Assembly (NCBI GenBank): GCA_023150895.1
Contig: JAKLJY010000011.1
Location: 1-64,000 of the forward strand
Reading direction: 5' to 3'
DNA length: 64,000 bases
From: Myxococcota bacterium
GTDB lineage: Bacteria; Myxococcota_A; Bradymonadia; UBA7976; UBA1532
This document shows positions 53,269-60,864 of this stretch, piece by piece. Below the pieces are notes generated by a model. That model searched no databases. It had not been told where the DNA came from and saw nothing but the letters and a program-made list of their open reading frames with translations. The number at the start of each line of letters is the position of its first letter. Within the stretch, counting starts at the first letter, position 1. The position numbers were made by a program, and so were the translations under genes.

Positions 53269-55254
53269 ATGTCCGAAGAACGTCCCGCCGCGGACACCGC
53301 TGAATCGGTGTCGCCGGCGCCCCCCGCTCCCGTTGCCGAAGGCGCCCCCCCGGTCACCACCGAGGCCGTCGCAGCCGTCGCGCCCGCCCTCTCGCCCTTC
53401 CTCGCGCTCGGTCTCCCCGAGAGCCTGACCACCACGCTCACCGAGCTCGGTTACGAGACGCCGACGCCCATCCAGGCGGCGACGATCCCCTCGTTGCTCA
53501 ACGGCCACGACGTCATCGGGCAGGCCCAGACGGGCACCGGCAAGACGGCCGCGTTTGCGCTGCCGATGCTCGCCCGATTGCAGGCGGACGCGGCGGCCCC
53601 GCAGGCCCTCGTGCTCGCGCCCACGCGCGAACTCGCGCTCCAGGTCGCCGAGGCCATCGAACAGTACGCCCGTCACCTGCGCGGGGTGCGTGTGCTCGCC
53701 GTCTACGGCGGCACCGGGTATGCCGACCAACTCCGCGGACTCGCCCGCGGCCCGGCCATCGTCGTCGGCACACCGGGCCGAGTGCTCGATCATATGGAGC
53801 GCGGGACGCTGAATCTGTCGAATTTGCGCCTGCTGGTGCTCGACGAAGCCGACGAGATGCTCCGCATGGGCTTCATCGACGACGTCGAGGCCGTGCTGAA
53901 AGCCTCGCCCGCGGAGCGACAGATTGCGCTGTTTTCGGCCACGATGCCGCCTCCGATCCGACGCCTCGCCCAGAGCTACCTGCGGTCGCCGCAAGAGATC
54001 ACCCTCGCCGGCCGGACGACGACCGCCCCGACCATCCGGGCCCGTGGCTGGATTACCGGCGGCGGCCTCGACAAACTCGACGCGCTCACTCGGCTGCTGG
54101 AGGGCGAACCCTTCGAGGCGATGCTCGTGTTCGTCCGCACCCGCGTCACCGCCGATGAACTCGTCGCCGCGCTCGGCGCGCGCGGGTTCACGGCGGCCGC
54201 GCTTCACGGCGACATCCATCAGCGCGATCGCGAGAAGGTCGTCGAGGCCTTGCGCGAGGGTCGAATCTCCGTCGTCGTCGCCACCGACGTCGCCGCCCGC
54301 GGGCTCGACGTCGACCGCATCACGCACGTCGTCAACTTCGACCTGCCCACGGACGTCGAGAGTTACGTCCACCGCATCGGCCGAACGGGCCGCGCCGGGC
54401 GCAGCGGTGAGGCCATCCTCTTTGCCACGCCCCGCGAGCGGGCCATGCTCAACATGATCGAGCGGGGCACTCGCTCGCTCATCGATCGACTCGTGCTGCC
54501 GTCCGCAGACACGGTCAACGTGGCGCGCGTCGCCCGGTTCCAGGAACGCATCGCGCAGGTCGTCGCGATGCAGCCGGCAAACCTGGCCGTCTTCCGTGCG
54601 CAGGTCGACGCGATGGTGCGCGTCAGCAACCTCGAGATCACCGAGATCGCAGCGGCGCTTGCATGCCTCGTGCACGGAGAAACACCGTTCTTGCTGCCGC
54701 CCGACGCCCCGGCCCCGACGCCCCGGGACGTCCTGCCTCCACCTCGTGCCCGCACGCGGGATTCGAGCGCGGAACTCGGCGTCGCGCCGGTCGTCTCCGC
54801 TCCGGCGCCCGCCGCCCCGCCCGTTCGGGCCGATCGGGCCGAACGCGGCGACCGCGGTTCGCGAGAGCCGCGTGAGGGCCGGGGCCCCGCCGGCGCGATG
54901 ACCGTATGGCGCCTCGAAGTGGGCTGGAAACATGGCGTCGAGCCCCGCAATGTCATCGGTGCATTGGCCAACGAGGCCGGGATTCCCAGCCGCGTCATGG
55001 GCCGCCTGGAGATCCGTGACTTCTTCAGCCTCATCGAACTGCCCGCCGACGCGCCGAGCCACGTGATCGAGGCCATGCAACGCACCTGGGTCGCCCGCCG
55101 GCAACTCCGCGCCACCCCATGGCGACCCGACGCACCGCCGCGTCGGTCGGACGAGGGCGGCGCGGAGCAGACTGAACGGGATGCCACCCCCGGCTTCGGC
55201 CGCGACGATGCCGCGGAGGGCGGGCGTCGCGCCCCGAAGCGCCGAAAGATCTGA
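53269..55254 (+). CDS. DEAD-box RNA helicase (DeaD/CsdA-like)
   Basis: A 661-residue ATP-dependent RNA helicase for ribosome assembly or mRNA turnover, often cold-related. Q motif (about 46-70), Walker A AQTGTGKT (86-93), PTRELALQ, DEAD in VLDEADEMLRMGF, SAT in LFSATMPPP, and HRIGRTGRAG in motif VI are intact. A disordered Pro/Arg-rich linker (about 480-540) leads to a C-terminal DbpA-type RNA-binding domain (WRLEVGWKHGVEPRNVIGAL, then RVMGRLEIRDFFSLIELP). The basic tail is APKRRKI. The N-terminal 40 residues are an Ala/Pro/Glu extension. It follows ttcA by 17 bases. The largest palindromic-element array of the window lies just after its stop. Confidence 0.95.
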   Translation: MSEERPAADTAESVSPAPPAPVAEGAPPVTTEAVAAVAPALSPFLALGLPESLTTTLTELGYETPTPIQAATIPSLLNGHDVIGQAQTGTGKTAAFALPMLARLQADAAAPQALVLAPTRELALQVAEAIEQYARHLRGVRVLAVYGGTGYADQLRGLARGPAIVVGTPGRVLDHMERGTLNLSNLRLLVLDEADEMLRMGFIDDVEAVLKASPAERQIALFSATMPPPIRRLAQSYLRSPQEITLAGRTTTAPTIRARGWITGGGLDKLDALTRLLEGEPFEAMLVFVRTRVTADELVAALGARGFTAAALHGDIHQRDREKVVEALREGRISVVVATDVAARGLDVDRITHVVNFDLPTDVESYVHRIGRTGRAGRSGEAILFATPRERAMLNMIERGTRSLIDRLVLPSADTVNVARVARFQERIAQVVAMQPANLAVFRAQVDAMVRVSNLEITEIAAALACLVHGETPFLLPPDAPAPTPRDVLPPPRARTRDSSAELGVAPVVSAPAPAAPPVRADRAERGDRGSREPREGRGPAGAMTVWRLEVGWKHGVEPRNVIGALANEAGIPSRVMGRLEIRDFFSLIELPADAPSHVIEAMQRTWVARRQLRATPWRPDAPPRRSDEGGAEQTERDATPGFGRDDAAEGGRRAPKRRKI

Positions 55255-55267
55255 CCGGATCGCACGG

Positions 55268-55665
55268 GTGCCTTCGCCGAAGTGGCTGGCACCTCGTCGG
55301 CTTCGCCGAAGTGCCTTCGCCGAAGTGCCTGGCACCTCGTCTTGGTCCAGGTGGCTTCGCCGAAGTGGCTGACACCTCGTCCTCGCCGAAGTGCCTGGCA
55401 CCTCGTCCGGAAGTGCCTTCGCCGAAGTGCCTGGCACCTCGTCCGGGTGCCTTCGCCGAAGTGGGTGCCTTCGCCGAAGTGGCTGGCACCTCGTCCGGGC
55501 ACCTCGTCTGCACCTCGTCTGCCGAAGTGCCTGGCACCCCGTCTGGGCACCCCGTCTGCCGAAGTGCCTGGCACCTCGTCTGGGCACCTCGTCTGCCGAA
55601 GTGCCTGGCACCTCGTCCGCAGCCGAAGTGCCTGGCACCTCGTCCGGGCACCTCGTCCGCAACCC
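55268..55665. repeat. Largest intergenic palindromic-element array
   Basis: About 400 bases hold ten recognisable copies of GAAGTGSCTGRCACCYC (starts near 55279, 55322, 55362, 55389, 55425, 55476, 55524, 55561, 55598 and 55626), mixed with half copies such as GTGCCTTCGCCGAAGTG and GGGCACCTCGTCTG. Spacing varies (27-51 bases). Copies are flanked by CGTC on the right rather than CGGC, distinguishing this array from others. The area has no convincing gene, and lies between the helicase gene and the Cu monooxygenase gene. Confidence 0.95.
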
Positions 55666-55779
55666 TCTCACCCCTTTCGGGTTGAGGCTCTGGTACGCTT
55701 CCCGGACCCGATCCCCTCAACCGTCGATCACGGACGCAGTCCGGCAGCAACGCCGCCGCGTCGTCCGAAAGGAGTTCCC
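55666..55779 (+). promoter_or_regulatory. Leader/promoter region of the Cu monooxygenase gene
   Basis: CTCTGGTACGCTTCCCGGAC at 55686 resembles CTCTGCTACGCTCCGAAC at 37291 upstream of the PhoD gene. TACGCT could be the -10 of a shared promoter type. AAAGGAG at 55768-55774 is a good Shine-Dalgarno for the ATG at 55780. Confidence 0.35.
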
Positions 55780-57540
55780 ATGGCTGCTCGATGGCCCGAT
55801 CCTCTTCGACACGGTCGTTCACAGGCGGTCCTGCTCGTGACGAGCCTCCTCCTCGGCTGCGGCGCCGAAGATGAGGCGTCGACCGCGGGACCAGATGCGG
55901 GCGCCGCCGCGGGCTCCGGTGGTCGCGAGGGGGGCGGAGGCGAGCCGGTCGTCGACGGCGGCAATGGCGGGATGGCAACGGCCGGTGGACCCACGTTCGC
56001 GGACGACATCGCACCGTTCGTGGGCGCGCATTGTTCTGCCTGCCACCTCGAGGGCGGTGCCGCGCCGTTCGCCCTGCAAACGTACGAGCAGGTCAAGTCG
56101 ATGGGCGCGGCGTCCCTCGCCGCCTTGGAGGCGGGGCGCATGCCGCCCTGGCAGGCGGATCCCGAGTGCCGCCATTACGAACGAGAGCGCCTCGTCGCCC
56201 CGGCAGACGTGGCGCGGTTCGCCGCCTGGGTTGCCGCCGAAATGCCCGAGGGGCGCGCCGGCGTGCGTGCCGAGCCGCCGACCCCGGCGGTCAATCTCGC
56301 CGCGCCTGACCTCGTGACCCGGGCCGAGAGCCCCTACGTGCCCGATCCGGCCCGGCCCGACGACTACCGGTGCTTCCCCCTCGATGCGCGCTTCGAGGCG
56401 GATACCTACGTCGTCGGCAATGACGTCTGGCCGGGCGAGAAGGCCATTGTTCACCACGTGCTCGTCTACGTCGTCTCGCCCGACCAGGTCGCCGAACTCG
56501 AGGCCGCCGACGCGGCCGAGGAGGGCGTCGGCTATACGTGTTACGGCGGTCCCGGCGTCGGGAACGCGGGGCCGATGGCGGCCTGGGTCCCGGGGTATCA
56601 GCCGAACCTTCTCGCGCCCGATCATGCCCAGATCGTCCCGGCGGGCGCGCGATTGGTCATGCAGGTGCACTACAACACGTTGGCGACGGCCCCCCTGCCG
56701 GACCAGACCGAGGTCCACCTCTGGACGCGCCCCGAGGTCCCGGGCTTCGAAATCGTCACACGACCACTCGCTCACCTGGACATCGAGATTCCGGCGGGCG
56801 AGGCCGAGTCGGTTCAGACGCGCGAGTTCCGCAATCCCACGGCCGACACCTGGGAGATCGTCGCGACGGGTCCGCACATGCACAAGCTCGGCAAGCGCAT
56901 CAAGGTCGAGCGCCTCGACGGCGAGGGCGCGCCGGACGCTTGCCTGGTGGACATCCCCGCGTGGGATTTCAACTGGCAGCAGAGCTACCGCTTCCGCGAC
57001 GGCGAATCCGTCACGGTCCCCCCCGGCGGTCGTCTGCGCCTGACCTGCGTTTACGACAATTCGGCGGCCAACCAGCCGGTGATCAACGGCGAGCAGCTCA
57101 GTCCGAGGGACGTCACCTGGGGCGAGGGCACGCTGGACGAGATGTGCCTCAACTACATCACGATGCGGCGTGCCTATGTGCCTGGCACCTCGGCAGGGCA
57201 GTGCGCGGGCTACGACATGTGCCGCGCCGCCTGCGCGAACCCGGATGCGTTCGAGTGCGCCTTGAATTGTGGACAGGCCGATCTCGGCTGCGCGCAGTGC
57301 GTCCTTCCCAACGTCTTCGGCGAAGGGGGCTGCGCCCGGACGACATGCCTGGCACCTCTGGCGGCTGCTGGCGAATGTTTGCGCGGCTGCCTGGGGGCCG
57401 TGGCGAGCGGCGAGGGGGTCGTGGACTGCATGACGACGACGTGCCCGGAGAACTACGCGGCATTGGCCGCCTGCATGGACATGGCGATCAGCGACGGCGC
57501 CTGTGACGATGGCCTGGCCGAGTGCGGGATCGCTCGGTGA
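55780..57540 (+). CDS. Copper type II monooxygenase-like lipoprotein with N-terminal haem-c motif and Cys-rich tail
   Basis: A 586-residue exported protein. Lipobox LLLGC (Cys27), Gly-rich linker, then a cytochrome-c-like segment with CSACH (Cys85) and PPWQADPE. A PHM/DBM-type copper domain follows with VHHVLVYV (CuA His pair), LVMQVHYNT and GPHMHKLGKRI (CuB His). The last 120 residues have about 18 Cys and probably form disulfides. AYVPGTSAGQ at residue 465 is an element copy exactly at the junction of enzyme and Cys-rich tail. This architecture (haem c plus copper type II ascorbate-dependent domain) is common in myxobacteria; the substrate is unknown. ATG at 55780 is supported by AAAGGAG. 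The long upstream reading frame through the repeat array is not coding. Confidence 0.88.
   Translation: MAARWPDPLRHGRSQAVLLVTSLLLGCGAEDEASTAGPDAGAAAGSGGREGGGGEPVVDGGNGGMATAGGPTFADDIAPFVGAHCSACHLEGGAAPFALQTYEQVKSMGAASLAALEAGRMPPWQADPECRHYERERLVAPADVARFAAWVAAEMPEGRAGVRAEPPTPAVNLAAPDLVTRAESPYVPDPARPDDYRCFPLDARFEADTYVVGNDVWPGEKAIVHHVLVYVVSPDQVAELEAADAAEEGVGYTCYGGPGVGNAGPMAAWVPGYQPNLLAPDHAQIVPAGARLVMQVHYNTLATAPLPDQTEVHLWTRPEVPGFEIVTRPLAHLDIEIPAGEAESVQTREFRNPTADTWEIVATGPHMHKLGKRIKVERLDGEGAPDACLVDIPAWDFNWQQSYRFRDGESVTVPPGGRLRLTCVYDNSAANQPVINGEQLSPRDVTWGEGTLDEMCLNYITMRRAYVPGTSAGQCAGYDMCRAACANPDAFECALNCGQADLGCAQCVLPNVFGEGGCARTTCLAPLAAAGECLRGCLGAVASGEGVVDCMTTTCPENYAALAACMDMAISDGACDDGLAECGIAR
57172..57194. 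repeat. Single palindromic-element copy in frame in the Cu monooxygenase gene
   Basis: Core TATGTGCCTGGCACCTC is like the main form except for TAT in place of GAA, reading AYVPGTSA. A further degenerate match at 57342-57365 (ATGCCTGGCACCTCTGGC) reads CLAPLA in another register and may be chance. Confidence 0.7.
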
Positions 57541-58931
57541 CCTCGTGGGCACGGGCGGTCGTCGGCGCGCTCGCGCTTGCGGGCGCGACCGTCCCCGACC
57601 GAGTCGAGGCCCACGGAGCCGCCCCGGCCGCCCTGGGTGTCATCGGCGACGATCTCGCGGACCCGGTCATCCGGCTCGGCTTCGGGCTCGCGACCCCCTG
57701 GTCGGCCGAGGGGCAGGACCGGTATCGGTATCTTTGCCCTGCCGCATTCGGCGTGGAAGATCACGTGCCCGCGGCGGCGCGTCTGTCCGACGGACGCATC
57801 GTCATCGCCGCGGCGGATGCGCTGTGGGTCGGGGACGCCTCGGGGTGCCGGTTCGAGGCCGTCGGCGCGCCGGAGTTCGCGGACGAGACCCCGGTTGCGG
57901 TGGTGGTCGTCCCGGGCCCGCCCATCTCGATCGTCGTGGCGAAGCGGTCGAACGCGGGGTCGACGCTCTGGCTTTACGGCCTCGAGGATGACGCCACGGA
58001 CGGATCAGTCGTCTTCGGCGAGCGGGAGTTGCTTCCGGAGGTTCGCGTGGATGATCTCGCACCGTCCCCGGGAGGTGGCTTCCTCGCCCTCGCTGCGCGT
58101 CCGCGCCCGATGGTCGTCCGGCGGGGCGGACGGGGAAATGACTCATGGGCCATCAGCGGCCTCGACGAGGGCTTCCACGCGCTGACGTTTCGTTTCGTCG
58201 ACGAGAGGGACGCGCGACACCTCGTGATCGGAGGTCCGACGGACGACGGGCAGGCGGCTGCCGAGTCGTTCGACGGTGGGCTCACCGCCGAGGTGGTGCT
58301 TCGCGGGCGCGAACGTCTGCACGGCCCGGTGCCCTTCGGGCGAGGACTTCTCGCCGTGCTCGATGGCGTGTTGGTCCACCAAACGGCTGGCGTCGTCGGG
58401 TTCCGACCCGCACCCGGCGTCGCGCCGACCTGCCTTTCTGCTCGAGGTGATGCCCCGCTTGCATGCCTCGACCGCGACCTGGTTCGCCTTCGATGGGTTG
58501 CCGATGGCGCGGAGCCCGCCGTCGAGCCCTTCTTCGCTCTCGACGTACTTCGCGGCGTCGATCCCGAGTGTCCCGTCGACGGGGAGTTGAGTGCCACCTG
58601 CACGTCGGCCTGGATTCACTTTGGGGGCGAGGCCGGGTTGGTGACGTTCGACGCCGGCGCCTCGGATCCGGTGGCGGAAGGCGAGACGCGCGGGGATGCA
58701 AGCGTCGGTGCGGTGCTCGCCGCCCCCGGTCCGGGGTCAGGCGATGCAGCGGGCTGCGGGGCCGTGCGTCCTTCGTCTGCGTCTATTGGCATGCTCCCGA
58801 TCACGTTCACCGCGCTCACACTCGGGTATCATCTCGCCGCCGGGCGGCGCCGCCCGCGCAGAAGGCGGTCCCCCCATGCGCATTTCGTGCACGCTCCTCG
58901 CTCTGACCTTGCCCGCCGCGCTCGCGTGTGA
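57537..58931 (+). CDS. Exported protein with MYXO-CTERM-like C-terminus
   Basis: About 464 residues. The signal peptide MTSWARAVVGALALAGATVP ends near VEAHG. The body is beta-rich and repetitive (VPAAARLSDGRIVIAAADAL, FVDERDARHLVIGG, FDGGLTAEVVLRGRERLHG), like a photosystem-II stability or sialidase-like beta-propeller. The C-terminus has Gly-Cys (AAGCGAV), a hydrophobic segment (SIGMLPITFTALTLGYHLAA) and an Arg cluster (GRRRPRRRRS). This is the three-part layout of MYXO-CTERM sorting signals. The reading frame continues 20 residues past the Arg cluster and overlaps the next gene by 56 bases. Start GTG 57537 overlaps the preceding stop by GTGA; GTG 57522 is an alternative. Confidence 0.7.
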   Translation: MTSWARAVVGALALAGATVPDRVEAHGAAPAALGVIGDDLADPVIRLGFGLATPWSAEGQDRYRYLCPAAFGVEDHVPAAARLSDGRIVIAAADALWVGDASGCRFEAVGAPEFADETPVAVVVVPGPPISIVVAKRSNAGSTLWLYGLEDDATDGSVVFGERELLPEVRVDDLAPSPGGGFLALAARPRPMVVRRGGRGNDSWAISGLDEGFHALTFRFVDERDARHLVIGGPTDDGQAAAESFDGGLTAEVVLRGRERLHGPVPFGRGLLAVLDGVLVHQTAGVVGFRPAPGVAPTCLSARGDAPLACLDRDLVRLRWVADGAEPAVEPFFALDVLRGVDPECPVDGELSATCTSAWIHFGGEAGLVTFDAGASDPVAEGETRGDASVGAVLAAPGPGSGDAAGCGAVRPSSASIGMLPITFTALTLGYHLAAGRRRPRRRRSPHAHFVHAPRSDLARRARV

Positions 58932-60630
58932 CCCGGACGCGGGCGCTTCGGACCCACCGGACGCCGCCACGGGGCACCTCGATGGCTCGGGTGGCTCGAC
59001 CGCCATCCCGGATGGAAGCGGTGGCCCCGGCCCCGGGGGCGCACTCGTCAACGACGCGCGACCTGGCCAGGATGTCGAAGGGCCCGCCGCCGACGCCGGA
59101 CTCGACGTCCTGCCAGATGCCCGGTCGGCACCGGAATCCGACGCCGCCATTGTCTGTGCCCCCGGCATCCCCGCGGATTGCGCCGATCGGACGACGCAGC
59201 GGGTCTGTGCCGAGGGCGGCACGTCGTTCGTGAGCGTCGCGTGTCCCGCCGGGGCAGCCTGTCGAGCAGGCGAGTGCGTCTCCGAGTGCCAGATCGAGGG
59301 GAAGTACCCCGCATACATCGGCTGCTCTTACTGGAGCCTCGACCTCGACAACTACCCCGACCCCTTCGGCGACCCTTCGGCCATTCCGCACGCCGTCGTC
59401 ATCGCGAACGCCAGCGCGGCGCAGGCGACCGTGACGATCACGGGCCCCGCGGGCGGGCCGCCTCTGCCCGGTGCGCAGTTCTCGATTCCCGCGGGTGAGC
59501 TTCGGGTCTACACCTTCCCCCGATTCGACGTCGACGGCACCGGCATCAGTGACCGGGCCTTCGAGATCCAAAGCGACTGGCCCGTCGTCGCGTATCAGTT
59601 CAACCCGCTCAACAACGTCGGGGTGGCGAGCAACGATGGAACGGTGCTGCTGCCCGACGAGGCGCTGGGGAGCGAGTACTACGCCTTCAGCTGGCCGACC
59701 TCCCCGCTCGCAGCCCTCGGAATCCCGTCTCAGCATGGCTACTTCACCATCGTCGCCACGCGCGAGGGCGAGACTCAGGTCACCATCACGGTGGCCGCCG
59801 CGGTCGCCGAGGGGCCCGGCGTGCCCGCGATGGCCGAGGGGGAGACGGCGACGTTCGTCCTGCAGCGCGGGCAGGCGCTCAACATCGAGGCGGATGGCAG
59901 CAGTCTCGCCGCGGGGAACTGGGATCTGACCGGCTCGCACATCGTCGCCTCGCAGCCCGTTGCGGTCTTCGGCGGGCACGAAGAGGCAGTGGTGGGGGAC
60001 GGATGCTGCGCCGAGCACCTCGAGCACCAACTCTACCCCGTCAACACCTGGGGGATGCACTATCTGGCCGCACACTCCGAGCCCCGCGGCGGCTCGACCG
60101 ATGTCTGGCGCATCCTGGCCCACGAGGGCGCGACCACGATTTCGACGGATCCCCCCCAAGCCGGCGCGAGCAACGTGACGCTCGACGCTGGCCAATGGAT
60201 CGAAATCCCGGCAACGGATTCGTTCGAGATTCTGGCCGACAAGCCGATCTCGGTCGCGCAGTACTTGGCCAGCCAGGAAACGACGGTCGATTTCATCGGC
60301 GATCCGGCCCTGATCATGGCCGTGCCCGTGGAGCAGTTCCGACGTAGCTATCTGGTGCTGACACCCGCCGACTACTCGGAGAACTGGCTGACGGTCCTCC
60401 GCCCGGCCGGGCAGACCGTCTTCCTCGACGGGGAGCCGGTTGCCGACGTCGGGTTCGCTCCGATCGGTGCCGGAGATTACGAATTCGCGTGGGTGCCCGT
60501 TGAACCCGGCCCACACGCGCTCGTCGGTGAGGCGCCCTTCGGACTCGTGGCGATCGGGTACGCCCAGGCGGTCTCATACGGTCTCGCCGCGGGCCTCGAT
60601 CTGGTGCCGCGCGTCCCTGGAGCGCCCTGA
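58876..60630 (+). CDS. IgGFc-binding-domain lipoprotein
   Basis: A 584-residue exported lipoprotein with lipobox AALAC (Cys18) and a Gly/Ser/Asp linker to about residue 95. A short Cys-rich segment follows (CADRTTQRVCAEGG, then CPAGAACRAGECVSECQIEG). The remainder is an IgGFc-binding-type domain: GCSYWSLDLDNYPD, HAVVIANASAAQATVTITG, RVYTFPRFDVDGTGISDRAF, YQFNPLNNVGVASNDG, GDGCCAEHLEHQLYPVNTWG, then LVLTPADYSENWLTVLRP. The family is widespread in myxobacteria; binding to immunoglobulin is not expected in a soil bacterium and the ligand is unknown. It starts inside the 3' end of the preceding gene, in a different frame. A repeat array follows the stop. Confidence 0.88.
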   Translation: MRISCTLLALTLPAALACDPDAGASDPPDAATGHLDGSGGSTAIPDGSGGPGPGGALVNDARPGQDVEGPAADAGLDVLPDARSAPESDAAIVCAPGIPADCADRTTQRVCAEGGTSFVSVACPAGAACRAGECVSECQIEGKYPAYIGCSYWSLDLDNYPDPFGDPSAIPHAVVIANASAAQATVTITGPAGGPPLPGAQFSIPAGELRVYTFPRFDVDGTGISDRAFEIQSDWPVVAYQFNPLNNVGVASNDGTVLLPDEALGSEYYAFSWPTSPLAALGIPSQHGYFTIVATREGETQVTITVAAAVAEGPGVPAMAEGETATFVLQRGQALNIEADGSSLAAGNWDLTGSHIVASQPVAVFGGHEEAVVGDGCCAEHLEHQLYPVNTWGMHYLAAHSEPRGGSTDVWRILAHEGATTISTDPPQAGASNVTLDAGQWIEIPATDSFEILADKPISVAQYLASQETTVDFIGDPALIMAVPVEQFRRSYLVLTPADYSENWLTVLRPAGQTVFLDGEPVADVGFAPIGAGDYEFAWVPVEPGPHALVGEAPFGLVAIGYAQAVSYGLAAGLDLVPRVPGAP

Positions 60631-60647
60631 GCAGGTCGAGGTGCGGG

Positions 60648-60797
60648 TCGAGGTGCCAACCACTTCGGCGGGTCGAGGTGCCAACCACTTCGGCGGGTCG
60701 AGGTGCCAACCACTTCGTCCGGGTCGAGGTGACAACCACTTCGGCGGGTCGAGGTGCCAACCACTTCGGCGGGTCGAGGTGCCAACCACTTCGTCAG
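60648..60797. repeat. Intergenic palindromic-element array, 25-26-base period
   Basis: Six near-identical units of GAGGTGCCAACCACTTC at 60650, 60675, 60700, 60726, 60751 and 60776. One has GACAACC in place of GCCAACC. All face the same way and share the GGGTC linker. The period is not a multiple of three, unlike most coding arrays. Lies between the IgGFc-binding gene and the haem/beta-propeller lipoprotein gene, 67 bases before the latter's start. Confidence 0.95.
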
Positions 60798-60864
60798 GTC
60801 GGGTTGGCATCAGGCAGTACTTTGTGGAAACCTCCACGCACAGTCGCCCCTCCTGGAGTCAGCC

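Noticed and set aside
55268-55665. CRISPR array
   Set aside because: Units are short palindromes with related, not unique, spacers of variable length, and no cas genes are present. The same holds for 60648-60797 and 19943-20094.
55282-55779. N-terminal extension of the Cu monooxygenase reading through the repeat array (RSAWHLV, PKWLAPR peptides)
   Set aside because: A good Shine-Dalgarno and a lipoprotein signal peptide mark the start at 55780, and the extension uses registers not seen in any real host protein.
58282-58310. GCCGAGGTGGTGCTTCGCGG as another element copy
   Set aside because: Only half of the palindrome matches. Common codons GCC GAG GTG explain it.
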